DNA of 33,151 bases from IMG/VR virus record IMGVR_UViG_3300029319_000238, positions 1 to 33,151 of that record, one strand, 5' to 3'. The notes beneath the pieces are model-generated. The model had not been told where the DNA came from. It searched no databases and saw only the letters and a program-made list of their open reading frames with translations. Position 1 is the stretch's first letter, and each line of letters opens with the position of its first letter. This DNA is from a virus. This document shows, piece after piece, positions 11,872-19,346 of this stretch. The translations under genes were made by a program, and so were the position numbers.

Positions 11872-11941
11872 CAAAGCTGATGCTCGAGCGAAAGCAAAAG
11901 CTATTAGTAAACGCAACAAAGCAAAGAAAGGTAAATCATGA
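11630..11941 (+). CDS. DUF6321-like small basic phage protein
   Basis: A 103-residue protein from ATG 11630 with GAGGAG seven bases upstream. It has the very conserved string of this family as I know it: WQRKGGKNPKGGLNAAGR, LKAPVKSGDNPRRASFLARMG, GPERDSKGRPTRLLLSLRAWGASSKADA, then a Lys/Arg tail. Such proteins are widespread near terminase genes in environmental phages; function is not known. The high positive charge suggests DNA binding or packaging. Confidence 0.8.
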   Translation: MAKTPLWQRKGGKNPKGGLNAAGRASARKQGMNLKAPVKSGDNPRRASFLARMGNMKGPERDSKGRPTRLLLSLRAWGASSKADARAKAKAISKRNKAKKGKS

Positions 11942-12075
11942 AACATACAATGGGTTCTATTCGAGATAAGAAGAATGGTAATGGTTTAACTGCCAAGCAG
12001 AAGACTTTACCAAAAGACCTTCAAGAAAAAATTATGAAGTCAAAGAAGAAAAAGAAACCTTTATATAAGGCATAG
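11938..12075 (+). CDS. Tiny basic protein
   Basis: A 45-residue ORF whose ATG (11938) overlaps the stop of the preceding gene (ATGA). Lys-rich, ending KSKKKKKPLYKA, with a middle LTAKQKTLPKDLQEKIMKSK that resembles a short helical 'Lys-Lys-Leu-Pro' linker seen in other phage basic peptides. One of five consecutive small basic proteins between the two terminase genes. Function unknown. Confidence 0.7.
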   Translation: MKHTMGSIRDKKNGNGLTAKQKTLPKDLQEKIMKSKKKKKPLYKA

Positions 12076-12078
12076 GTC

Positions 12079-12246
12079 ATGGCAGTTAATGCGGCTGGTA
12101 ACTATACCAAACCAAAGATGCGTAAAGCTTTATTCAACTCTATAAAAGCTAGAGCTGTTCAAGGTACGGCGGCTGGCAAATGGTCAGCACGAAAAGCACA
12201 ACTCCTGGCTAAACTTTATAAGAAACGTGGTGGTGGATATACCTAA
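12079..12246 (+). CDS. Tiny basic protein with conserved phage-like core
   Basis: A 55-residue ORF starting three bases after the previous stop and ending in TAATG shared with the next gene. The core NYTKPKMRKALFNSIKARAVQGTAAGKWSARKAQLLAKLYKK is the type of sequence seen in many phage and prophage small basic proteins (a 'Y.KP..R......K......G...G.WSARKAQ.L...Y' pattern). Role unknown; a DNA- or packaging-associated role is inferred from charge and position. Confidence 0.75.
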   Translation: MAVNAAGNYTKPKMRKALFNSIKARAVQGTAAGKWSARKAQLLAKLYKKRGGGYT

Positions 12247-12488
12247 TGAAGAAGTCACAGAGAAGCTTAAAGGCTTGGGGAGAACAAGACTGGCAAACGA
12301 AAAGTGGCAAGAAGTCTTCCGTGACTGGGGAAAGGTATCTACCAAAGAAAGCAATCAAAGCTCTTACAGCAGAAGAGTACGCACGAACCACAGCAGAGAA
12401 AAGAAAAGCAAAGAAGAAAGGGAAACAATTTTCTTCTCAACCAAAAGCGATTGCAAAAAAGACAGCACTCTATAGGAAATTTGCATGA
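12246..12488 (+). CDS. Small basic protein
   Basis: An 80-residue protein in the ATG-overlapping chain. Pattern: SLKAWGEQDWQTKSGKKSSVTGERYLPKKAIKALTAEEYARTTAEKRKAKKKGKQFSSQPKAIAKKTALYRK. The 'W....W.TKSGK.S..TGERYLP..AI..L...EYA.TT..KR.....G.QF..QPK.IA..TA.YR' layout is one I recall from many marine phages. Lys/Arg-rich; no catalytic motif. A frame shadow at 12227-12475 is rejected. Confidence 0.75.
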   Translation: MKKSQRSLKAWGEQDWQTKSGKKSSVTGERYLPKKAIKALTAEEYARTTAEKRKAKKKGKQFSSQPKAIAKKTALYRKFA

Positions 12489-12688
12489 GCTTTATAAACA
12501 ATCTCAAACCAGAAGAGCATAGATATTTACGACGCATAGTAAAAGAAATACACTTCCAATACTTTGATGAGAAGCATGGAGCTTCTTTCGTCACTAATAA
12601 AATGCTAGATAATGTCATCGAGAATATTGGACCTGAGGTTGCAGAGGCAATGATAAGAACTGGTGTAGATAAAGGTGACAGAGTTTAA
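12485..12688 (+). CDS. Small hypothetical protein before the large terminase
   Basis: A 67-residue protein from ATG 12485, overlapping the previous stop (ATGA) and running 14 bases into the large terminase gene. Unlike its neighbours it is not basic: helical with acidic patches (LKPEEHRYLRRIVKEIHF; NVIENIGPEVAEAMI). It could be a packaging partner or adaptor; no family recognised. Confidence 0.7.
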   Translation: MSFINNLKPEEHRYLRRIVKEIHFQYFDEKHGASFVTNKMLDNVIENIGPEVAEAMIRTGVDKGDRV

Positions 12689-14195
12689 GTACAAGCCTGA
12701 TGGCAATGTTCTAAAAAGTTTTATGAAGGATGATAGTTTCTTTCGTGGTATTCGCGGTCCAGTTGGTTCTGGTAAATCTGTTGGATGCTGTGTTGAGTTA
12801 TTCCGAAGAGCATTAGAACAGAAACCAAATGATGATGGAGTTCGGAAATCTCGATGGGCTGTTATTCGAAACACCAATCCCCAGCTAAGAACTACAACAA
12901 TCAAGACATGGTTAGACTGGTTTCCAGAATCAGACTGGGGTAACTTTCACTGGTCTGTTCCTTATACTCACCACATCAAAGTAAATGATCTAGACCTCGA
13001 AGTAATTTTTTTAGCCTTAGATAGACCAGAAGATGTAAAGAAGTTGTTGTCATTAGAACTCACTGGGATATGGATTAATGAAGCAAGAGAAATACCAAAG
13101 AGTATAGTTGATGCATGTACTATGCGTGTTGGAAGATATCCAAGTATGAGAGAAGGTGGTGCTAGTTGGTCAGGTGTTATCTGTGATACTAACGCACCAG
13201 AAGAAGATCATTGGTGGGCTATCATGTCAGGTGAAGTTCCCATCCCTGATCACATTCCTCGAGAGCAAGCAACCATGTTAGTTAAGCCTGACAACTGGAG
13301 GTTCTTTGCACAGCCTCCAGCTATGAAAGAACATATTAATGATAGAAAAGAAGTAACTTCTTATTCTCTGAATAAAGATGCAGAGAACCGAAAAAATATT
13401 TTAGAAACATATTATCCTAATCTGATAAGAGGTAAGACTAAGAACTGGATAGATGTTTATGTAATGAATAGGTTGGGTTTGATTCAGGAAGGTAAACCAG
13501 TTTATCCTGACTTTCTTTCTGAAACTCATATAGCTGATGAAGAGATTCCAGTTGCTGTTGGTATACCACTATATGTTGGGATTGACTTTGGCTTGACTCC
13601 TTCTGCTGTCTTTGGTCAGAAGGTGAGAGGTCGATGGTTGGTGCAAGCTGAGATTGTTGCTGTTGATATGGGTGTAGTTCGTTTTGCTGAGTTACTGCGG
13701 CAAGAGATTGCAACACGATTTAATGGACTTGATGTTTATATTTATGGCGATCCAGCTGGTGACTTCCGAGCGCAGACAGATGAATCAACTCCTTTTCAAA
13801 TACTAAGAGGTGCTGGATTGAAAGCTGTGCCAGCTCCTAGCAATAGTGTTGACCTAAGATTGGAATCTGTTTCTTCTCAACTAACTAAGATGGCAGAAGG
13901 ATTGCCAGCCTTTATGATTGATAGAAGATGTGTAACATTGATCAAAGGTTTTCAAGGTGGTTATTGCTATAGACGTATGCAAGTATCTGGAGAAAGATAT
14001 GACGATAAACCTGAGAAAAATATGTACTCTCACATCCATGATGCCTTGCAATATATGATGCTTGGTGCTGGTGAAGGACGTAGTTTGATGTCTGGACAGA
14101 AACCAGTCAAAGCCTTCAATGCAAGAAAAGGCTTTGATATTTTTAGAAGATCGCCTAATAATAAGAAAAGTAGCTCATTTTGGAATAGACTATAA
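12675..14195 (+). CDS. Terminase large subunit (packaging ATPase and nuclease)
   Basis: A 506-residue motor that pumps DNA into the prohead and cuts concatemers. The ATPase domain has Walker A GPVGSGKS at residues 28-35, the RWAVIRNTNPQL segment, and a Walker-B-like LTGIWINEAR at 129-138. The nuclease domain shows an RNase-H-like acidic triad at about Asp304 (YVGIDFG), Asp359 (YGDPAG) and Asp456 (HDALQYM). Length fits T7-like and related podovirus enzymes. The start is GTG at 12675 with a weak ribosome-binding site, translated by coupling to the overlapping preceding gene. Confidence 0.93.
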   Translation: MTEFKYKPDGNVLKSFMKDDSFFRGIRGPVGSGKSVGCCVELFRRALEQKPNDDGVRKSRWAVIRNTNPQLRTTTIKTWLDWFPESDWGNFHWSVPYTHHIKVNDLDLEVIFLALDRPEDVKKLLSLELTGIWINEAREIPKSIVDACTMRVGRYPSMREGGASWSGVICDTNAPEEDHWWAIMSGEVPIPDHIPREQATMLVKPDNWRFFAQPPAMKEHINDRKEVTSYSLNKDAENRKNILETYYPNLIRGKTKNWIDVYVMNRLGLIQEGKPVYPDFLSETHIADEEIPVAVGIPLYVGIDFGLTPSAVFGQKVRGRWLVQAEIVAVDMGVVRFAELLRQEIATRFNGLDVYIYGDPAGDFRAQTDESTPFQILRGAGLKAVPAPSNSVDLRLESVSSQLTKMAEGLPAFMIDRRCVTLIKGFQGGYCYRRMQVSGERYDDKPEKNMYSHIHDALQYMMLGAGEGRSLMSGQKPVKAFNARKGFDIFRRSPNNKKSSSFWNRL

Positions 14196-14206
14196 GGAGA
14201 ATAGAT

Positions 14207-14503
14207 ATGTGCTTTGGTGGTGGTGGTAGAAGTGAACCTGAGAGAACAAGTCCAGTTGTTGACCAAGAACAAAAAGAAAAAGAGAAAGAAGAAAAGAAAC
14301 GAACTATTGAACGGCGGCAAGAAGAAAAAGAACGCACTATTGCACAAGAGCAACCAATAAAAACATCACTCACTTATGAGACTGGAGCAAAGACTGGTCA
14401 GTCAGTTATGCGTGGAAGTAGAGGACGAAGAGCATTATACACTTCTGCTCGAGGTGGTATTGGATATAGAAGTCCAATGAGTGGTGGAGGAATGTACGGC
14501 TAA
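14207..14503 (+). CDS. Gly-rich/coiled-coil structural-region protein
   Basis: A 98-residue protein behind AAGGAGAATAG. The N-terminus MCFGGGG is a cap seen on small proteins next to podovirus portals. The middle is an extended Glu/Lys/Arg helix (EQKEKEKEEKKRTIERRQEEKERTI). The C-terminus is Gly/Arg/Ser-rich (MRGSRGRRALYTSARGGIGYRSPMSGGG). It ends on the ATG of the portal gene. Possibly an internal or neck protein; unproven. Confidence 0.75.
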   Translation: MCFGGGGRSEPERTSPVVDQEQKEKEKEEKKRTIERRQEEKERTIAQEQPIKTSLTYETGAKTGQSVMRGSRGRRALYTSARGGIGYRSPMSGGGMYG

Positions 14504-16059
14504 TGCATGATGAAGAAATCATAGATTCCTTTCTGAAAAAATACGACAGAGCAAAATCAGTAAGACAAAGATGGGAAAGTCTCTTTGATGAGTGCTATGA
14601 GTTTGCTCTGCCTATGCGACAAACTTTTGGAACAAATAGTATTGGCGAAAGAAGAGATGATAAAATTTTTGATGAGACTGCTGTTGTTGGTGTTCAGGAA
14701 TTCGCGTCAAGACTTCAGGCTGGTCTAGTTCCAAACTTTGCTCGATGGGCTGACTTTACTGCTGGTAGTGAAGTTCCGAAAGAACAAAAAGATGCTATTA
14801 ATAATGAACTTGAAGAGGTAACTGATTATGTCTTTGAGGTTATTCAGAACTCAAACTTCGGTCAGGAGGTTCATGAATCGTTTATGGATTTGGCAATCGG
14901 TACTGGTGTACTGCATGTCGAGGAGGGCGATGCTATTAATCCTATTAACTTTACAGCTCTGCCTCTTCCTCATGTTGTACTGGATGTTGGTCCTGACGAT
15001 AGGATTGATCATGTATATAGAGAGAGGGATATTCGGTACTCTGATATAATGGTTCTATATCCTAAAGCAACAATCAACTCTCGATTGCAATCTGTTATGA
15101 CTGCTAATCCAGAGGGAAGAACAAAGGTATTAGAAATAATATGTAAAGACTATTCTCAAATTAATGAGGATGCATACTTCTGTATTATCTTTGATATAAA
15201 TACAAAGTGCATGTTGAAGTATGAAACCTTCAAAGGTACTGGCAGTAATCCTTTTATTTGTTTTCGTTGGAGCAAAGATCCCGGCGCGATCTATGGTCGA
15301 GGTCCACTTATCAATGCATTGAGTGCAATCAAAACTACTAACCTTACAATAGAACTGATATTAGAAAATGCACAGATGGCTATATCTGGTGTCTATCAGA
15401 TGGATGATGATGGTGTTATCAATCCAGATACAATTAACTTAGTGCCTGGAACTGTAATACCTAAAGCACCAAACTCTGCTGGACTGCAACCAGTTCAAGC
15501 CGCTGGATCATTTGATGTTGCCAATCTTATTCTTTCTGATATGCGACTTAATATTAAGAGGGCATTGTATAATGACATGCTCGGAAATCCAGATCGAACA
15601 CCAGCAAGCGCAACAGAGATAGCAGAACGTATGGCAGATTTATCAAGACGTATTGGTTCGGCTTTCGGTAGACTCCAAGCAGAATTAGTTCAACCAGTTC
15701 TACAAAGAGTAGTATACATCTTGAAAAAGCAAGGACGTATTAACATACCAACAATCAATGGTAGGTCAGTCAAAGTTCGTTCTGTTTCACCACTTTCACA
15801 AGCACAAGCCAATCAGGATATTACATCTATCAATAGATTTTTAGAAATGGTTGGAGTGCGCTTTGGACCTGAGTTAGTAAATGTATTAATTAATTCAGAA
15901 GAGACAGCAATATACCTAGCTAAAAAATTTGGTATACCAGAGTATCTACTAAGAGACTTAGAAGAACGTAAACAGATTATAGCTATGGCTCAACAACTAC
16001 AACAACAACAAGCAATGATGCAACAACAAGGAACTATGGATGAACAAACTCAGCAGTAA
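14503..16059 (+). CDS. Portal / head-to-tail connector (T7 gp8-like)
   Basis: A 518-residue protein of the 'Bacteriophage head to tail connecting protein' family. Recognisable parts: the N-terminal RQRWESLFDECYEFALPMR, FDETAVVGVQEFASRLQAGLVPNFARWADF, the FMDLAIGTGVLHVEEG block (about 125-140), the long central stem region with RWSKDPGAIYGRGPLINAL, and AERMADLSRRIGSAFGRLQAELVQPVL near the C-terminal third, ending in a Gln-rich tail. Twelve copies form the DNA entry ring to which tail tube A docks. The following gene starts inside its end. Confidence 0.95.
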   Translation: MHDEEIIDSFLKKYDRAKSVRQRWESLFDECYEFALPMRQTFGTNSIGERRDDKIFDETAVVGVQEFASRLQAGLVPNFARWADFTAGSEVPKEQKDAINNELEEVTDYVFEVIQNSNFGQEVHESFMDLAIGTGVLHVEEGDAINPINFTALPLPHVVLDVGPDDRIDHVYRERDIRYSDIMVLYPKATINSRLQSVMTANPEGRTKVLEIICKDYSQINEDAYFCIIFDINTKCMLKYETFKGTGSNPFICFRWSKDPGAIYGRGPLINALSAIKTTNLTIELILENAQMAISGVYQMDDDGVINPDTINLVPGTVIPKAPNSAGLQPVQAAGSFDVANLILSDMRLNIKRALYNDMLGNPDRTPASATEIAERMADLSRRIGSAFGRLQAELVQPVLQRVVYILKKQGRINIPTINGRSVKVRSVSPLSQAQANQDITSINRFLEMVGVRFGPELVNVLINSEETAIYLAKKFGIPEYLLRDLEERKQIIAMAQQLQQQQAMMQQQGTMDEQTQQ

Positions 16060-16309
16060 CATATCAAGTCTCGATGGATATCCTAGAGATAAGATTGACG
16101 ATCAAAACATATCTTTAAATTTTGTTTCTCTGTTTAGCTCACCAGCTGGAGCAGAAGTATTAAAGTATTTACGCAGTGTAACAATAGAAGCTGTACATGG
16201 ATCAGCTGTAACTAATGATACACTTCGTCATGCAGAAGGTCAGCGATATATTGTTGGCTTAATTGAAAGACGTATACAACATGGACATAGGGTAAAATCA
16301 AATGAGTGA
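16040..16309 (+). CDS. Bbp19-like small structural-region protein
   Basis: An 89-residue protein starting at ATG 16040 within the portal's last codons. The core FVSLFSSPAGAEVLKYLRSVTI...GQRYIVGLIERRI matches the 'F...F.T.aG..VL..Lr..t......eGqR..v..I' pattern of the Bbp19-type phage proteins that sit between portal and scaffold in podoviruses. Function unknown, probably morphogenetic. Confidence 0.75.
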   Translation: MNKLSSNISSLDGYPRDKIDDQNISLNFVSLFSSPAGAEVLKYLRSVTIEAVHGSAVTNDTLRHAEGQRYIVGLIERRIQHGHRVKSNE

Positions 16310-17027
16310 AGAACAAACACAAGAAGCACAACCACAAGAAGAACAGCAGACTATTGAAGTACCTCAAGAGTACGCTGATGAAAGACCGAAATGGTTACCT
16401 GAAAAGTTTAAGACTCCTGAAGACTTAGCTAACTCTTACGCAAATCTTGAGAGTAAGTTTGGTCAGAAAGAAGATGAAATACGCAATAGTGTTATGAAAG
16501 AGATTGAAGAGAAAGCGTATTCTGAAAGACCAGCAACTGCTGGAGACTATGTTGTTCCTGAAATTATTGATGCTGAAGAAGCTGTTGATAATGATCTTCT
16601 TGACTGGTGGGCTGATCATTCTTATGAGAATGGATTTTCTCAACAAGAGTTTGAGAATGGTATTCAAAAGTTTTATGAAGCGACAACTGGTGGATATAAT
16701 GCAGATGCAGAGATGGAGCAGTTAGGTGATAACGCACAAGAAAGAGTAGAAGCTGTTGGATTGTTTGTTGAGAAAACATTCAGTGAGGATACTCGATCTG
16801 CTATCGATGATCTCTGCTCAACAGCAGAAGGAATAAAAGCTATGGAGATTATTATGCATAATCTCAAAGAGAACCCTGTGTCTGGAACATCACAGCCAAC
16901 TGCTACACTTACTGATGATAAGCTTCGAGAGATGATGAATGATCCTCGATACTATAGTCCAAACCAGCGTGACCCAGCCTTTGTCAAAATGGTTGATGAA
17001 GGATTTAGAAAGATGTATAACAGATGA
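16302..17027 (+). CDS. Capsid assembly scaffolding protein (T7 gp9-like)
   Basis: A 241-residue, acidic, Glu/Gln-rich protein with no predicted globular core. Landmarks are PKWLPEKFKTPEDLANSYANLESKFG near the N-terminus and the GDYVVPEI...NDLLDWWADHSYENGFSQQEFENGI helix, typical of T7-like scaffolds, with a basic-hydrophobic C-terminus (KMVDEGFRKMYNR) that would bind coat subunits. It is placed as usual, just before the coat gene region. Its stop overlaps the ATG at 17024 (ATGA). Confidence 0.9.
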   Translation: MSEEQTQEAQPQEEQQTIEVPQEYADERPKWLPEKFKTPEDLANSYANLESKFGQKEDEIRNSVMKEIEEKAYSERPATAGDYVVPEIIDAEEAVDNDLLDWWADHSYENGFSQQEFENGIQKFYEATTGGYNADAEMEQLGDNAQERVEAVGLFVEKTFSEDTRSAIDDLCSTAEGIKAMEIIMHNLKENPVSGTSQPTATLTDDKLREMMNDPRYYSPNQRDPAFVKMVDEGFRKMYNR

Positions 17028-17058
17028 CCAAAAAAAAAGTAAAGAAGCCGATAAAGTA

Positions 17059-17583
17059 TTGACTTATATTAGAAGAGGCAACCTTGAGTTCAGACCATGT
17101 GTTGTATCTGATATTGATATTATTATCGATAACATGCGCTTACCTGATATCCGAGAGTGTGCATTGGTGGGTGTAACTCCAATGATTGCACTTAGAGTTC
17201 CTTTTGAAGAAAACGATTCAAGAGGTTTTACTATTACACATAATCGTAAACCTATTGCAATGTGTGGTGTTACATCGATGGATAAGTATATGCATACTGG
17301 AAAGATATGGTTTCTTGGAACTGATGAGGTCGATGATATATGGAAATCTTTCTACAAACATAGCAAATTGATTCTAAGTTTTCTTGCTATCGGTTATGAT
17401 ATTGTAGAAAATTATGTGCCAGTTGACCACGATAAGACTATCCGATGGCTTAAATGGATAGGATTTGAGGTAGAAGATCAACAGTATTTTATACATGATC
17501 ATGAGTTTGTGCGAGTTTTCTATTGCAATTTGAATAAATTTGAGTCTAATAATAGATTAAGTGAAAGACCCGTACTGCATTAG
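17059..17583 (+). CDS. T7 gp13-like (internal virion protein A family) acyltransferase-like protein
   Basis: About 174 residues. The frame opens around 16939 but overlaps scaffold there; TTG 17059 is a possible start. The more natural start, ATG 17024 (ATGA-coupled to scaffold), lies in another frame that needs a -1 slip on an A9 run (17030-17038) to enter this one. The body resembles GNAT-type and gp13/DUF2833-like proteins: FRPCVVSDIDIIIDNMRLPDIRECA, then ITHNRKPIAMCGVTSMD...GKIWFLGTDEV, and a C-terminal YVPVDHDKTIRWLKWIGFEVEDQ. Such proteins usually lie between scaffold and coat genes in marine podoviruses. Confidence 0.75.
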   Translation: MTYIRRGNLEFRPCVVSDIDIIIDNMRLPDIRECALVGVTPMIALRVPFEENDSRGFTITHNRKPIAMCGVTSMDKYMHTGKIWFLGTDEVDDIWKSFYKHSKLILSFLAIGYDIVENYVPVDHDKTIRWLKWIGFEVEDQQYFIHDHEFVRVFYCNLNKFESNNRLSERPVLH

Positions 17584-17668
17584 AGAAGCCCTCTACGGAC
17601 AACTTCGTTGAAAATTGCAAAGGATAATCTGAAACGTAATTGAAACTTTAACTTTGATGGAGCTAATA

Positions 17669-18484
17669 ATGGCAAACACTATTGATACAGCCTTTATTAA
17701 GCAGTTCGAATCTGAAGTTCACCTTGCTTATCAGCGTATGGGTTCTAAGCTACGGAACACTGTGCGTATGGCAAACAATGTGACTGGTAGCGTTGTACGT
17801 TTCCAGAAGATTGGAACTGGTAGTGCGAGTACCAAGTCCAGAAATGGTCTTGTGACTCCAATGGAATTAGCACATACAACTGTTGAGGCGACTATGAGTG
17901 ACTTCTATGCCGCCGAATATATCGACAAGTTGGATGAGCTAAAAATAAATATCAATGAGAGACAAGCAGTTGCGACTTCAGCGGCGGCGGCTCTTGGTCG
18001 TAAGACTGATGAGATTCTGTATACAGCAATGGATGCTGGTGCAAACTCAACTCAGATTCACGATACAAATGGTGCTGTTGAAAAAGCAGACTTGTTGACA
18101 TTGTTCGAAACCTTCGGTACTGCAAACATCCCTGAGGATGGTGGTAGATATCTTGCGATGCATCCAAAGGGTTTTGCTGATCTGTTTAACATAACAGAGT
18201 TTGCATCATCTGATTTTGTTGGTGAGCAGAATCTTCCATTTGCTGGTGGTATGACAATGAAGTCCTTCTTAGGATTTCAAATCTTTTCAACTGCGGCTAT
18301 CACAGCTGGAAAGAATATGGCTTACCATACAACATCTGTTGGTCTCGGTATTAACTCTGATGTTCAAACTGAACTTAACTATGTTCCAGAGAGAGCGTCA
18401 CATCTTGCAACGTCTATGATGTCTATGGGTGCTACTGTCATTGATGACAATGGTATCTATGAAGTCTTAGACAATAACACATAG
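17669..18484 (+). CDS. Major capsid protein
   Basis: A 271-residue coat subunit. ATG 17669 (MANTIDTAFIKQFESEVHLAYQRMGSKL) is chosen with GGAG seven bases upstream; an earlier in-frame ATG at 17654 has none. The beginning 'ANT..TAFI.QF..EVHLAYQ...SKLR..VR' and the later ALGRKTDEIL...YLAMHPKGFADL are typical of the HK97-fold coat proteins found in podoviruses lacking gp10. Codon use is noticeably cleaner than its neighbours, as expected of the most abundant virion protein. An 85-base gap precedes it with no clear promoter. Confidence 0.92.
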   Translation: MANTIDTAFIKQFESEVHLAYQRMGSKLRNTVRMANNVTGSVVRFQKIGTGSASTKSRNGLVTPMELAHTTVEATMSDFYAAEYIDKLDELKININERQAVATSAAAALGRKTDEILYTAMDAGANSTQIHDTNGAVEKADLLTLFETFGTANIPEDGGRYLAMHPKGFADLFNITEFASSDFVGEQNLPFAGGMTMKSFLGFQIFSTAAITAGKNMAYHTTSVGLGINSDVQTELNYVPERASHLATSMMSMGATVIDDNGIYEVLDNNT

Positions 18485-18495
18485 GAGATATTGAC

Positions 18496-18759
18496 ATGGC
18501 TTATAGTGCTAGTGGATTATCTCGATTGGCTGGTTCATCAAACATGAACTTGTGGAGTTATGTAACTACAGATGCTATTGCGGCTGTAAACTCTGCTGGT
18601 TATTTTAATGATGCCGCGAACATGCTAGCTGTTCGAGATGTTATTATTGTTGCTGATACAAACACTCCTACGACTAACTTTGTGACTGTTTTGTCAAATA
18701 CTGGAACTGTAGTAGATGTATCAGATGGTACAGCTATTGCTGAAACAGACGGCGACTAA
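18496..18759 (+). CDS. Capsid-associated / decoration-like small protein
   Basis: An 87-residue protein from ATG 18496 behind AGGAGATATTGAC. The opening MAYSASGLSRLAGSSNMNLWSYVTTDAIAAVNSAGYFNDAANMLAVRDVIIV is the familiar pattern of small beta-rich proteins placed directly after podovirus coat genes ('LW.Y.T.D....V...GYF..A...L...D.I'). The C-terminal half is a Thr/Val/Asp-rich beta segment. Role as head decoration or fibre base is inferred. Confidence 0.75.
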   Translation: MAYSASGLSRLAGSSNMNLWSYVTTDAIAAVNSAGYFNDAANMLAVRDVIIVADTNTPTTNFVTVLSNTGTVVDVSDGTAIAETDGD

Positions 18760-19346
18760 TGACTTCAACTGCGGCAGATAGCGCAATAGATATATCGAGT
18801 CGCGCTCTTATCCTGATAGGAGCTGAACCGATAACCTCGTTCACTGATGGTACAACAGAATCATTAGTTGCTTCGAGTCTCTATGAAGATATCTGCCGTA
18901 GTGCATTATCTAATACACGCTGGAGGTTTGCATCAGACCAAGCTGTATTAAATAGATTAACTGATGCTCCTACTGGTCGATATGATTTAGCATATCAACT
19001 TCCTTCAGAGACACTTATTGTTCATGCAATCACTGTAAATGATTCTCTTGTTCAGTATCAGATATATGGTGATATGGTTTTTGCTGATACATCTACGCAA
19101 GATTCTGTGATTGCTGACTATACATTTAGAGCAAGGGAAGAAGACTTTCCAAGTTATTTTACTGTTGCTCTTGAGTATGCGCTTGCTTCAGCGTTTGCTA
19201 CTTCTATTGCAAGAGATGGTAGCTTAATGCAACTGATGACACAGATGGCAGATCGTGCAATGCTCAAAGCACGAAACATTGATTCACAACAACAAACAAC
19301 TAGGGTAATCCCACAAACTAGATTCAGTGCATTTAGGAGAAGCTAA
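18759..19346 (+). CDS. Tail tubular protein A (T7 gp11-like adaptor)
   Basis: A 195-residue protein. It has the gatekeeper-type N-terminal block DISSRALILIGAEPITSF (residues about 9-27), SSLYEDICRSALSNTRWRFA and the YDLAYQLPSETLIVHAITVNDSLVQYQIYGD middle typical of gp11, then a helical C-terminal part ALEYALASAFATSIARDGSL. It closes the portal and holds the nozzle, which is encoded next (ATG overlap at 19346). Confidence 0.9.
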   Translation: MTSTAADSAIDISSRALILIGAEPITSFTDGTTESLVASSLYEDICRSALSNTRWRFASDQAVLNRLTDAPTGRYDLAYQLPSETLIVHAITVNDSLVQYQIYGDMVFADTSTQDSVIADYTFRAREEDFPSYFTVALEYALASAFATSIARDGSLMQLMTQMADRAMLKARNIDSQQQTTRVIPQTRFSAFRRS

